64,000 nt of DNA from Dryocola sp032051265 (GCA_032051265.1 DAMBYU010000006.1:62001-126000); one strand, 5' to 3'. Numbered from the stretch's first letter, positions 27,723-37,093 are shown. Notes: generated from the sequence alone by a model not told the origin. A program made the numbers and translations.

Positions 27723-30700
27723 TTACTTTTCTCTTTTCAGTAATACATAAAGCGCCGGGATCACTAACATTGAAAGCAAAGGTGCGGTGATCATGCCGCC
27801 AATCATCGGCGCCGCAATACGTCGCATCACCTCCGATCCGGTGCCATCGCCCCACATAATCGGCAGCAAACCTGCCATAATAGTCGCCACCGTCATGATT
27901 TTTGGCCGCACACGCAGTACCGCGCCTTCATGAATAGCACGCATCAGCATCGCGTTTCCTCCCGCCGGGTCGGCAAGTTTATGTTTCGCGAAGGCATGGT
28001 TTAAATAAAGCATCATAATAACGCCAAATTCTGCCGCTACCCCGGCTAAAGCGATAAACCCAACGGCACCGGCGACGGATAAATTATACCCTAACAAATA
28101 GAGCAGCCAGATGCCGCCAATTAATGAAAATGGCAAAGTCCCCATAATTAATAACGCATCGCTGACGCGGGAAAATGTCACGTAAAGCAGGACAAATATG
28201 ATGACTAACGTAAAAGGTAAAACAATTTTTAATTTCTCGGTTGCTCGTTCGAGATATTCAAATTGCCCCGACCAGGATAACGACACGCCCTGTGTTAATT
28301 TCACCTGCTCAGAGACGACCTTCTGCATCTCCTCTACGGCTGATTTCAGGTCACGTCCACGCAGATCAACGTAAATCCAGTTAGATAAGCGCGCGTTCTC
28401 GCTTTTCAGCATTGGCGGGCCGGCGGTAAGGGTAATATCTGCCAGTTCAGAGAGCGTAATCTGGCTGCCGTTGGCCGTCACCACCGGCATATCACGTAGC
28501 TTCTGCACGTTGTCACGTATTTCACGCGGGTAGCGGACGTTGATGGGATAACGTTCTCGTCCTTCTATCGTCTCGCCGATATTTTGCCCGCCCACTATCG
28601 TTGCCACCAGCGATTGCAGCTCTTTAACGGAGACGCCGAATCTTGCCGCCTTACGCCGGTCGATATTAATATCCACGTAGCGCCCACCGGCCAGCCGCTC
28701 TGCAAGCACCGAGGTTACGCCAGGAACCTGTTTCACCACCCGTTCGATTTGCCCGGCTACCTGTTCAATCGCCGCAATATTATTGCCGTTCACTTTAATC
28801 CCTACGGGACTTTTAATCCCCGTCGCCAGCATATCCAGGCGGTTGCGAATCGGCGGCACCCATACGTTGGCGATACCCGGCACTTTCACCACGCTATCCA
28901 GTTCGCTCACCAGTTTGTCCATGGTCATGCCGGCTCGCCACTGATCGCGTGGTTTAAAGCGAATAGTTGTTTCAATCATCGTTAATGGTGCCGGATCCGT
29001 CGCGGTTTCTGCCCGTCCCGCTTTACCAAAGACGGTTTCCACTTCCGGTACGGTTTTAATCAGCCTGTCGGTTTGCTGCAAAAGCCGTCCCGCTTCGCGA
29101 GCTGAAATACCCGGCAGCGTAGAGGGCATATAAAGGAGATCGCCTTCATCCAGCGGCGGCAGGAATTCGCTGCCCAGACGGCTTAACGGCCACAACGTTG
29201 CGAGCAATAACGCTCCCGCTACCACCAGCGTGGCTTTAGGACGAGCCAGAACTTTATCGAGCAGCGGCTCGTAGAGTGCAATTAACCAGCGGTTGACAGG
29301 ATTGGCTTTCTCATCCGGGATTTTCCCGCGAATGAAATAGCCCATCAGCACCGGTACCAGCGTAATGCCCAACCCGGCGGCAACCGCCATGGCATAGGTT
29401 TTGGTAAACGCCAGCGGTGAGAACATCCGTCCTTCCTGTGCCTCAAGCGAAAATACCGGAATAAACGACAAAGTGATGATCAGCAAACTGCAGAAGAGCG
29501 CCGGGCCTACTTCCACCGCCGCCTGCTCCGAAATCCGCCAGTAATCTGCACTCCCCGGCTGCTGGTCGGGATTTTCATGCCGCCATTGCTCCAGCACTTT
29601 GTGCATATTTTCAATCATCACGATAGCCGCATCCACCATCGCACCGATCGCAATCGCAATGCCGCCGAGCGACATAATATTGGCATTCACCCCCTGGTAG
29701 TGCATAACGATAAACGCACCGAGTATGCCCAGCGGCAGGGTGATCATCGCCACCAGCGCCGAGCGGAAGTGGAATAAAAACAAAGTGCAAATCGCAGCGA
29801 CAACGATGAACTCTTCGAGCAGCTTGTGAGAGAGCGTTTCAATCGCGTTTTCAATCAGATGTGAACGATCGTATACCGGCACAATTTCCACTCCGGCAGG
29901 CAGGCTTTTGTGCAGTTGCGTAAGCTTCTCTTTGACCGCGTTAATCGTCTCAAGCGCGTTTTTGCCATAGCGCATGATGATAATGCCGCCCGCAACCTCC
30001 CCTTCGCCGTTAAACTCTGCGACCCCACGGCGCATTTCCGGTCCCAGGCGCAGCGTCGCCACGTCCGCAAGCAGCACCGGCACGCCTTCGCGCGTGGTAA
30101 TGACAATCTGTTTAAAGTCATCCAGGTTCTTCAGATAGCCCGCCGTGCGCACCATATATTCAGCTTCGCCCATCTCAATAACCGACCCGCCACCTTCCTG
30201 ATTTGCACTTTGCACAGCACTAGTGACTTGATCGTGAGTGATATTCAGGGCGCGCATCCGCTTTGGATCGAGCACAATCTGATACTGGCGAACCATACCT
30301 CCAACGCTCGCTACTTCCGAAACGTTCGGGACTGTTTTCAGTTCAAATTTCAGCGTCCAGTCCTGCAACGCGCGTAGATCCGCCAGGCTATGTTTGCCGC
30401 TCCGGTCCACCAGCGCATATTCATAAACCCAGCCCACTCCTGTCGCATCTGGCCCCAGAGACGCTTTAGCTTCAGCAGGAAGCTGCGACTGTACCTGGCT
30501 TAAATATTCCAGCACGCGGGAACGCGCCCAGTACGGATCGGTACCATCATCAAAGAGGATGTAGACATAGGAATCGCCGAACATAGAAAACCCGCGCACC
30601 GTTTTCGCCCCGGGCACGGAAAGCATGGTGGTCGTCAGCGGGTAAGTCACCTGATCTTCCATCACCTGCGGCGCTTTTCCCGGATAGCTGACCCGGACAA

Positions 30701-30842
30701 TAACCTGGACATCAGAGAGATCGGGCAGCGCATCAAGCGGCGCACGCTGTAAAGACCAGAGGCCCCACGCTGCCAGTCCTGCTGCGGCCAGCAGCACTAA
30801 CAGCCGATTTTTAAGCGACCAGCGAATAACTGCGGCAATCAT
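27723..30842 (-). CDS. cusA: CusA/SilA-type Cu(I)/Ag(I) RND efflux pump
   Basis: A 1039-residue heavy-metal RND transporter that drives copper(I) or silver(I) out through the CusCBA channel using protons. The three methionines that bind metal in E. coli CusA are all kept in their motifs: LLYMPSTLPG, LTMIETTI and LDMLATGIKSP. Twelve membrane spans and two large periplasmic loops are evident. It overlaps cusB by four bases. Substrate (monovalent metal) is inferred from these methionines. Confidence 0.93.
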   Translation of the reverse strand: MIAAVIRWSLKNRLLVLLAAAGLAAWGLWSLQRAPLDALPDLSDVQVIVRVSYPGKAPQVMEDQVTYPLTTTMLSVPGAKTVRGFSMFGDSYVYILFDDGTDPYWARSRVLEYLSQVQSQLPAEAKASLGPDATGVGWVYEYALVDRSGKHSLADLRALQDWTLKFELKTVPNVSEVASVGGMVRQYQIVLDPKRMRALNITHDQVTSAVQSANQEGGGSVIEMGEAEYMVRTAGYLKNLDDFKQIVITTREGVPVLLADVATLRLGPEMRRGVAEFNGEGEVAGGIIIMRYGKNALETINAVKEKLTQLHKSLPAGVEIVPVYDRSHLIENAIETLSHKLLEEFIVVAAICTLFLFHFRSALVAMITLPLGILGAFIVMHYQGVNANIMSLGGIAIAIGAMVDAAIVMIENMHKVLEQWRHENPDQQPGSADYWRISEQAAVEVGPALFCSLLIITLSFIPVFSLEAQEGRMFSPLAFTKTYAMAVAAGLGITLVPVLMGYFIRGKIPDEKANPVNRWLIALYEPLLDKVLARPKATLVVAGALLLATLWPLSRLGSEFLPPLDEGDLLYMPSTLPGISAREAGRLLQQTDRLIKTVPEVETVFGKAGRAETATDPAPLTMIETTIRFKPRDQWRAGMTMDKLVSELDSVVKVPGIANVWVPPIRNRLDMLATGIKSPVGIKVNGNNIAAIEQVAGQIERVVKQVPGVTSVLAERLAGGRYVDINIDRRKAARFGVSVKELQSLVATIVGGQNIGETIEGRERYPINVRYPREIRDNVQKLRDMPVVTANGSQITLSELADITLTAGPPMLKSENARLSNWIYVDLRGRDLKSAVEEMQKVVSEQVKLTQGVSLSWSGQFEYLERATEKLKIVLPFTLVIIFVLLYVTFSRVSDALLIMGTLPFSLIGGIWLLYLLGYNLSVAGAVGFIALAGVAAEFGVIMMLYLNHAFAKHKLADPAGGNAMLMRAIHEGAVLRVRPKIMTVATIMAGLLPIMWGDGTGSEVMRRIAAPMIGGMITAPLLSMLVIPALYVLLKREK

Positions 30843-32293
30843 TTCATTCCCCCCGCCATCGGCATCAGGTGGGTGATAACAGCGCCCTCTTTTTCATCCA
30901 TCGTGAAGCTGAACATCACCTCGTCACCCACCTTCACGCTCTGGGCGTCAGCCGGAGATCTCACAGAGAAGTCCATGGTCATCGCCCCCCATTTCAGCGC
31001 CGGAATCGGCTTATGGGAAAGCGTCACCGCTTCGCCTTCAATGGCCTTCACAACGCCTTCGCCCTGATACTCCACTTTCTGCTCGGCGGCAGGCTCCTCC
31101 TGCGGCAGCGCGCTGCGTAAACTGGCCTCGGAGTCGATCAGGAACTGACCCGAAGTCACGACCTTATCGCCCTCTTTCAGACCTTGTTTAATTTCGACCC
31201 AGCCATTTTCTGTCGAGCCCGCTACCACGTTTACGGGGCTAAAATAACCTTCCCCCGTCGCTACCAGCACGCGGCTTTCGCTCCCTGTTTCGATTAATGC
31301 CTCTTCTGGAATGGCCAGCACCGCCGCTCGCGGTTGCTCATTAGCCAGCTTCACGCTGAGATACATACCCGGTTTTAACTTTGCATCAGGGTTGTCCAGC
31401 ACGATGCGCGCCTTAAGCGTGCGCGTTGTGGTTTCCATATTCGGAAGTAATTCGCTGACGCGTCCGTGAAAAGCCTCGCCCGGCCAGCTATCGGACTGAG
31501 CAATAATCTCGCTACCAACCTGAAGCGCCCGGGCCTGCGACTGTGGATAATCGATAACAATCCACACCGATTTAAGGCTCGCTATCTCAAACAGCGGCGC
31601 GGTTGCTACAACCTGCGCGCCCTCGCGCGTCTCAAGCTTATTGATATAACCCGCCTGCTTAGCCCGTACGGTAATTCGCGTTTGCGGTTTACCGCTGCGT
31701 TCAACCTGACGGACCACCTCTGCCGGCATAAATTGCAGTTGCAGACGTTCCCGCGCCGCGGCACTCAGTGCGCTGTCACCCAGCTTACGTACCGCGAGGT
31801 ATTCCTGCTGGGCGGCAGTCCACTCGGGGATCCAAAGCTGCGCCAGAGGCTCGCCGCTTTTTACAAACTGCTGGGGAGCTTTCACAAACAGCTTTTCGAC
31901 CACGCCATTCGCACTGGCGGGAATAGCCTGTACGCTGCGCTCATCCGTTGTCACCGTCGCGAAAGCATCCAACTGATAATTCAACGTTTTTCTTTCCGCG
32001 CTTGCGGTTTTAATTCCCAGATTCTGCTGCTGACGAGCGCTGACGCTCACGCCGCCTTCCTCCGGCGTTTCATCGGCGTAGCGCGGCACCAGATCCATAT
32101 CCATAAAAGGTGATTTACCCGGCTTATCAAAGCGCTGTCCGGGAGTCATTGGATCGTACCAGTACAGTACCTTGCGCTCCGGCTGCACGCTCGCCGCTGG
32201 AGCTGTGTGGTTTTGTTTTCCGCCGTAGTAACCGGCGCCTGCCGCAACGACAATGGCCGTCGCCAGCAGGGAAAGCTGAAGGGAGGTTTTCAT
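30839..32293 (-). CDS. cusB: CusB-type membrane-fusion protein with fused C-terminal CusF domain
   Basis: The 484-residue periplasmic adaptor links CusA to the outer-membrane channel. An N-terminal metal-binding segment (YWYDPMTPGQRFDKPG, MDMDLVPRY) precedes the lipoyl/beta-barrel core. Residues 407-484 form an extra domain like the metallochaperone CusF, with His427, Trp435, Met438 and Met440 at the same spacing as the CusF copper site. E. coli CusB (about 407 residues) lacks this; SilB of Cupriavidus metallidurans is a known precedent. It overlaps both neighbours by four bases. Confidence 0.92.
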   Translation of the reverse strand: MKTSLQLSLLATAIVVAAGAGYYGGKQNHTAPAASVQPERKVLYWYDPMTPGQRFDKPGKSPFMDMDLVPRYADETPEEGGVSVSARQQQNLGIKTASAERKTLNYQLDAFATVTTDERSVQAIPASANGVVEKLFVKAPQQFVKSGEPLAQLWIPEWTAAQQEYLAVRKLGDSALSAAARERLQLQFMPAEVVRQVERSGKPQTRITVRAKQAGYINKLETREGAQVVATAPLFEIASLKSVWIVIDYPQSQARALQVGSEIIAQSDSWPGEAFHGRVSELLPNMETTTRTLKARIVLDNPDAKLKPGMYLSVKLANEQPRAAVLAIPEEALIETGSESRVLVATGEGYFSPVNVVAGSTENGWVEIKQGLKEGDKVVTSGQFLIDSEASLRSALPQEEPAAEQKVEYQGEGVVKAIEGEAVTLSHKPIPALKWGAMTMDFSVRSPADAQSVKVGDEVMFSFTMDEKEGAVITHLMPMAGGMK

Positions 32294-33546
32294 AGCGTGT
32301 TTTCCTGCGGCGTCAGATAGCGGATGGCAGCCCAGGCCTGGGCCACGGCTTTCCCGGCGTTACTGGCGGACAGTTCGGCATCCAGCAGCGCACGACGTGC
32401 ATCAAGAAGTTCGGCAAGCGAGGATTGCCCGGAGCGATATTGCGCTTCGAGCAGCGAAAGACGCTGGCGCTGTAACGGCAGAATTTCTTCCTGCTGGCGC
32501 TGCCAGAGCGTCCGGGCATACTGATATTGCGCCACCAGGCTGCGCACCAGCGCCACGTGTTCACGTTTAGCCAGTGTCAGCTGGTCGTTGGCCTCCATCG
32601 CACGGGAGACATCCGCCGAATAGTCTTTGTCCTGGCGTTGCGACCTGAACACCGGCAGATCGACGGTGAACATCACGCCCGCCATATCGTCGTAATCATC
32701 CGCGCGATGGGCATAATAAACCTCTACACCCACGTCCGGTTTTGCCGCCACGGCAGACTGAGCGGAGCGTGCTTTCGCTACGTCTGCTTCGCGCGCCGCC
32801 TGAACCACTTCGGGATGTTCCATCACCCCCTGCTCCAGTAACGCCGGGTCGGCAGGCAAACGCTGGTAACGAGGCATAGCCCCGCTTACCGCATCCACCT
32901 GCTTGCCGGTCAGCTGCAGCAGGCGAGTCTGCGCGAGCGTAACGTCACGCTCGGCAAGCGTTACTTTGTCCTTCATGCCCAGTAGCGTCATGCGGATATC
33001 CATCACCCCTGAAGCAGGCGAGCTGCCGCTGGCGACCGTTGCTTGCTGCACTAAGGTCTGGCGTTCGGTTTCAGCTACCAGTTTGCGGGCGGACGCCAGC
33101 GCTTTTGTGGAGAGTGCTAAATCAAGCCACGCCTGCGCCGTCGTACGTTGAAGCGTGGCGCGAATCACTTCGGCTTTGGCTTTGCTGCTGGCGGACTGTG
33201 CGAGAAGGGTTTCAGCTTTGCGGTCGCGTTTTTCTCGGCTTACGTAATCCTGCATGATGCCGATACGCTGCATGGTCATCCCCTCGCGGGTAAAGCGATG
33301 ACCATTGCTGCCCTGCACCGGGACGTTTTCAATACCAAATTTCAGTTTCGGATCGGGTAATTCGCGTGCGGAATCCGCCATCGCATTAAGCGCATGGCTT
33401 TGGTTACGGTTTGCCGATAATTCAGCGGAATAGAGTTCAGCGGCGGTCAGGGTTTGTTGCAGGCTAAATTCTGCCGCATTAGCGGCAGAAACGGACGCAG
33501 CAAACAGCACCCCGCCGAGCCACAGGCTCAGGGAACGTTGTTTCAT
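32290..33546 (-). CDS. TolC-family outer-membrane efflux factor (CzcC/CusC-like)
   Basis: A 418-residue outer-membrane factor expected to form the exit duct for CusBA. It has an ordinary signal peptide (cut after about AANA) and two long coiled-coil repeat halves rich in Ala, Gln and Arg. It lacks the lipobox of E. coli CusC and is shorter, so it looks closer to CzcC-type factors. GAGGAC precedes its ATG; cusB starts in its stop codon. Confidence 0.85.
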   Translation of the reverse strand: MKQRSLSLWLGGVLFAASVSAANAAEFSLQQTLTAAELYSAELSANRNQSHALNAMADSARELPDPKLKFGIENVPVQGSNGHRFTREGMTMQRIGIMQDYVSREKRDRKAETLLAQSASSKAKAEVIRATLQRTTAQAWLDLALSTKALASARKLVAETERQTLVQQATVASGSSPASGVMDIRMTLLGMKDKVTLAERDVTLAQTRLLQLTGKQVDAVSGAMPRYQRLPADPALLEQGVMEHPEVVQAAREADVAKARSAQSAVAAKPDVGVEVYYAHRADDYDDMAGVMFTVDLPVFRSQRQDKDYSADVSRAMEANDQLTLAKREHVALVRSLVAQYQYARTLWQRQQEEILPLQRQRLSLLEAQYRSGQSSLAELLDARRALLDAELSASNAGKAVAQAWAAIRYLTPQENTL

Positions 33547-33557
33547 GATGTCCTCGA

Positions 33558-33884
33558 TTACTTAGTCGGCGTAACCGAGGTGAGTTGATAGCCATCGCCC
33601 TGCTGGCTAAAGGTGAAATCAACCGTATCGCCTGCTTTTAGCTGCGGCAATGAACCTGCAGGCGGAAGGTTAAAAGTCATCGTCATAGCAGGCCAGTTCA
33701 GCGCAGGTACAGGTTGGTGGGCAATAGAAAGGGAGTCGGCAGCCACCTTTTTCACCACGCCGTGGCTTTGATAAACCTCAGTGGCGGGCATTTCGTGGTG
33801 CATGGACATATCATGGGTAGCGGCATTCGCCACGGAAGCAGACAGCGCGATAGCTGCAAGGATGCGAGCAAAAATGACAGACAT
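33558..33884 (-). CDS. cusF: CusF-like periplasmic copper/silver chaperone
   Basis: A 108-residue secreted protein with a signal peptide (to about ANA-21), a His/Met-rich linker THDMSMHHEM and an OB-fold CusF domain. The metal site is His56, Trp64, Met67 and Met69. It would capture Cu(I)/Ag(I) in the periplasm and hand it to CusB. The operon thus encodes two CusF domains, this free one and the one fused to CusB. Confidence 0.92.
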   Translation of the reverse strand: MSVIFARILAAIALSASVANAATHDMSMHHEMPATEVYQSHGVVKKVAADSLSIAHQPVPALNWPAMTMTFNLPPAGSLPQLKAGDTVDFTFSQQGDGYQLTSVTPTK

Positions 33885-33951
33885 AAAAAATCTCCAGAAC
33901 AGAAGTCAAAGGGATGGGCAAAAGTGCCCGTAAGCCGTGACAGTGCTGGAG

Positions 33952-34365
33952 TTATTCTCTAAAACGACAAAACCGAATGGTGGCCGGAGGGCCGGTTGCA
34001 GGGGGAGCAAGCTGAGCGATGGGCATCGCCGCAGGCACGCTGCCAGGAGCCCTCAGCGCCAGCGTATCGGCCACCGGAAGCGCCGCCACATCGCTGTGGC
34101 CATTATCCTTTTGCATTACATCTGGTATGCAGTGCTTTTCGCAAAGCGGGCCGCTGACTTGCGCCATCGACGGGTGCCCCTCTGCCATCAGCATGTGTTC
34201 GCTATGCTGAACGCTTACCGCCCGGGCGCTGACATCTATCGGGCAATCGTGTGAAGCCACCGCCAGCTGGCTGTTGACAAAAAGCCAGCCAAACGCCAAC
34301 AGCAGCATCAAAAGATGCTTTCTGAAAAAGCGTAAACGGCTTGTCGACCAGCAGGTGGATTGCAA
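33952..34365 (-). CDS. Cys/His/Met-containing secreted protein of the cus operon (unknown)
   Basis: I do not recognise this protein by name. Translated from the TTG at 34365 (CGGGG just upstream) it has 137 residues: a basic start and hydrophobic signal-like segment (LLMLLLAFGWLFVNSQLAVA), then scattered metal-type residues in SHDCP, QHSEHMLMAEGH and CEKHCIPDVMQ. A frame from ATG 34467 exists but would begin upstream of the likely promoter. Leading the cus operon, it may be a metal-sensing or binding peptide similar in layout to CopL/DUF2946 proteins; that link is inference. Confidence 0.6.
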   Translation of the reverse strand: MQSTCWSTSRLRFFRKHLLMLLLAFGWLFVNSQLAVASHDCPIDVSARAVSVQHSEHMLMAEGHPSMAQVSGPLCEKHCIPDVMQKDNGHSDVAALPVADTLALRAPGSVPAAMPIAQLAPPATGPPATIRFCRFRE

Positions 34366-34396
34366 AATACAAACCCCGAAAAATAGATGTGGCGAA

Positions 34397-34428
34397 AGTA
34401 TAAGCTTGAGTCCTTTATATTTTAAAGG
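34397..34428 (-). promoter_or_regulatory. Candidate promoter/operator of the cus operon
   Basis: On the minus strand a TATACT -10 box (34402-34397) lies downstream of an interrupted palindrome CCTTT-N7-AAAGG at 34412-34428, which covers the -35 zone. No good -35 hexamer is seen, which would suit an activator-dependent promoter. Transcription would start near 34390, just before the TTG at 34365. Confidence 0.35.
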
Positions 34429-34769
34429 TTTTTTAGCATGCTTTACGTTGAGGGTTTTAATTAACAAATCAGCAATATAAATTTAATTTTATTACCAACA
34501 AATAATTAATTATTGCATTCACGACGCGCAGGAAAAAAATTCATAACTACAAGCAATAGGTAAATGTCATAATTGCCGGGCCGCTTGCAAAAGCGTCACC
34601 TCTTATGCGCAGAGTGGTTGAAAATTGACGCTTATCAGGAAAACGCATTAATCACTCAGGCACATTTTTACCGCTTTGCAGAATACGGCAAAGGTCACTA
34701 TTGTTTATTTTTCAGGCATTCGGTTGCGCTCAGACCCGGCAAACCGCGGCGGGCGCAACGGGGGATATT
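34429..34769. other. Intergenic region between the cus operon and dcuC
   Basis: AT-rich spacer holding divergent regulation. The left part carries the cus promoter. A candidate FNR site is noted separately at 34625-34638. An open frame runs into dcuC from 34701, but the match to E. coli DcuC begins only at 34770. Confidence 0.5.
34625..34638 (+). promoter_or_regulatory. Candidate FNR site upstream of dcuC
   Basis: TTGACGCTTATCAG matches the FNR pattern TTGAT-N4-ATCAA at eight of ten positions. It is 132 bases before the dcuC start. dcuC is FNR-activated in E. coli, which supports the reading. Confidence 0.4.
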
Positions 34770-36146
34770 ATGCTTACTTTTCTGGAATTACTTATTGGGA
34801 TTGTGGTGATCGTTGGCGTAGCCCGCTACATCATCAAAGGCTACTCCGCCACCGGCGTACTCTTCGTCGGCGGTTTATTACTTCTCATCGTCAGCGCCTT
34901 AATGGGCCATCAGGTCTTGCCTGACAGCGCTGAAAGTACCGGCTACAACGCGACCGATATTGTCGAATATATAAAAATCCTGCTAATGAGTCGCGGTGGC
35001 GATCTCGGCATGATGATTATGATGCTGTGTGGTTTTGCTGCTTACATGACCCATATTGGCGCAAACGACATGGTGGTAAAGCTTGCGTCAAAGCCGCTGA
35101 AATTTATTAACTCACCTTACGTTCTGATGATCGCTGCCTATTTCGTGGCGTGCCTGATGTCGCTGGCAGTTTCTTCCGCAACCGGTCTTGGCGTGCTGTT
35201 AATGGCCACGCTATTCCCGGTGATGGTCAACGTGGGCATCAGCCGCGGGGCGGCTGCGGCAATTTGCGCCTCTCCGGCAGCGATTATTCTTTCCCCTACT
35301 TCCGGCGATGTGGTGCTGGCCGCCAAAGCCGCTGAAATGTCGCTGGTAGATTTTGCCTTTAAAACTACCGTGCCTATTTCCGTCGCCGCCATTATTGCCA
35401 TGGCGATTGCCCACTTCTTCTGGCAGCGCTACCTGGATAAAAAAGAGCATATCAGCCATGAGATGCTCGACGTCAGCGAAATCCAGACCACCTCGCCGTC
35501 GTTTTACGCAATCCTCCCCTTCACGCCTATCATCGGCGTGCTGATTTTTGATGGCAAATGGGGGCCGCAACTGCACATTATTACCATTCTGGTTATCTGC
35601 ATTTTGCTGGCGGCGCTTATCGAATTCTTCCGTAGTTTCAATACGCAAAGCGTCTTTTCCGGGCTTGAAGTCTGCTATCGCGGCATGGCGGATGCCTTTG
35701 CTAACGTGGTGATACTGCTGGTTGCAGCGGGCGTCTTCGCGCAGGGGCTGAGCACCATTGGCTTTATCCAGAGTTTAATCTCGATTGCCACGTCGTTTGG
35801 CTCCGCGAGCATTATTCTGATGCTGGTGCTGGTGATTCTGACCATGCTGGCGGCGATGACCACCGGCTCCGGTAACGCGCCGTTCTATGCCTTCGTTGAG
35901 ATGATTCCAAAGCTTGCTCACTCTTCGGGCATCAACCCGGCATACCTGGCTATCCCAATGCTGCAGGCGTCTAACCTGGGCCGCACTATCTCCCCGGTTT
36001 CCGGCGTGGTGGTGGCCGTCGCGGGGATGGCGAAAATCTCTCCGTTTGAAGTGGTTAAACGCACCTCTGTACCTATTGCCGTGGGTCTGCTGGTGGTGAT
36101 TATCGCCACTGAGATTCTGGTGCCGTCCGCCGCTCTCGTACCCTAA
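34770..36146 (+). CDS. dcuC: DcuC, anaerobic C4-dicarboxylate transporter
   Basis: A 458-residue polytopic inner-membrane transporter that mainly exports succinate during fermentation. The sequence MLTFLELLIGIVVIVGVARYIIKG and the conserved CASPAAIILSPTSGD are as in E. coli DcuC. ATG 34770 is preceded by GGGGGAT. It lies beside pagP in E. coli; here the cus operon separates them. Confidence 0.95.
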   Translation: MLTFLELLIGIVVIVGVARYIIKGYSATGVLFVGGLLLLIVSALMGHQVLPDSAESTGYNATDIVEYIKILLMSRGGDLGMMIMMLCGFAAYMTHIGANDMVVKLASKPLKFINSPYVLMIAAYFVACLMSLAVSSATGLGVLLMATLFPVMVNVGISRGAAAAICASPAAIILSPTSGDVVLAAKAAEMSLVDFAFKTTVPISVAAIIAMAIAHFFWQRYLDKKEHISHEMLDVSEIQTTSPSFYAILPFTPIIGVLIFDGKWGPQLHIITILVICILLAALIEFFRSFNTQSVFSGLEVCYRGMADAFANVVILLVAAGVFAQGLSTIGFIQSLISIATSFGSASIILMLVLVILTMLAAMTTGSGNAPFYAFVEMIPKLAHSSGINPAYLAIPMLQASNLGRTISPVSGVVVAVAGMAKISPFEVVKRTSVPIAVGLLVVIIATEILVPSAALVP

Positions 36147-36165
36147 CCGGTTTAGCATCACGATG

Positions 36166-36190
36166 AAGCGTCTCTCTGAGGCGCTTTTTC
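36166..36190 (+). terminator. Intrinsic terminator after dcuC
   Basis: GCGTCTC and GAGGCGC pair (one G-U) over a TCT loop, followed by TTTTT, about 20 bases past the dcuC stop. Confidence 0.65.
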
Positions 36191-36241
36191 TATGGTTTAA
36201 TAAGCCACTTTCTGGAAATTGTGACTTCATGGAACCTCAAT

Positions 36242-37039
36242 ATGTGGCAAAACGCGCTTGTCCTGACCACCACGCTTGCAACCAGCCTGCTTGCCCACGC
36301 CGAACCTCTGCAGCCCAAACAGTACGGCGATTTCGCAACCTACGTGCTGGCGCTCTCCTGGCAGACCGGCTTTTGCCAGAATATGCATGAGCGTAACCGA
36401 AAAGAGCCCGGCGAATGCAAACGCCAGCGTGAACAGGCGGATAAGCGAGCGTTTCTCACGGTGCACGGCCTGTGGCCCGGTCTGCCAAAATCCGTTTCCT
36501 CACGCGGGGTGGATAACAAACGCTGGATGCGCTACGGCTGCGCCACCCGCCCAGTTCCCAATATGGCGCAGGTTCGCAGTTCGCAAAAATGTAGCGCGCC
36601 CGCGCCAAATTTATCTGCTGATATCGCAGCCAGGCTTTCTGGCGTAATGCCGGGCGCGGGCGGCCAGTCTTGCCTTGAGCGCTATGAATTTGCAAAGCAC
36701 GGCGCATGTTTTGGCTTTGATCCGAACGCCTATTTCGGCACCATGGTGCGCCTCAATACGGAATTTAAACAAAGCGCTTTTGGCACCTTCCTCGCAGAAA
36801 ACTACGGCAAAGTCGTCACGCGAAAAGCATTCAATAAGGCGCTGGATAAAAGCTGGGGAAGCGATGCGGTGAAGGCGGTAAAATTAACCTGTAACGGCAA
36901 TCCGGCATACCTGACGGAAATGCAGATAACGCTTGCGGCGGCAAAAATTAACGATCCGCTAAGCGGCGCCTCCCTCGCCACACAAAAAAATCCAGGCAAC
37001 TGCGCTAAGCAGTTCCGCCTGGATGCAGTGGGCTACTGA
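36242..37039 (+). CDS. rna: RNase I, periplasmic RNase T2-family ribonuclease
   Basis: A 265-residue secreted endoribonuclease of the T2 family that degrades RNA reaching the periplasm. A signal peptide (cut after LLAHA) is followed by the two catalytic sequences TVHGLWPG and FAKHGACFGF, plus many cysteines for disulfides. I prefer ATG 36242; a GTG at 36221 would add seven residues and is not excluded. In E. coli rna borders the citrate fermentation genes and rnk; here it borders a glucosidase gene. Confidence 0.92.
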   Translation: MWQNALVLTTTLATSLLAHAEPLQPKQYGDFATYVLALSWQTGFCQNMHERNRKEPGECKRQREQADKRAFLTVHGLWPGLPKSVSSRGVDNKRWMRYGCATRPVPNMAQVRSSQKCSAPAPNLSADIAARLSGVMPGAGGQSCLERYEFAKHGACFGFDPNAYFGTMVRLNTEFKQSAFGTFLAENYGKVVTRKAFNKALDKSWGSDAVKAVKLTCNGNPAYLTEMQITLAAAKINDPLSGASLATQKNPGNCAKQFRLDAVGY

Positions 37040-37054
37040 CGCGTCAATAAACGG

Positions 37055-37087
37055 CGGGTGGCGGGCACGCTTACCCGCCATCCACCC
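37055..37087. repeat. REP-like palindromic element between convergent genes
   Basis: A hairpin with arms around GGTGGCGGG and CCCGCCATCCACC and loop CACGCTTA lies between the convergent rna and glucosidase genes. Its shape and GC-rich stem resemble enterobacterial REP units and it could protect or end both transcripts. Family membership would need genome-wide copy counts. Confidence 0.45.
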
Positions 37088-37093
37088 TGTTTT

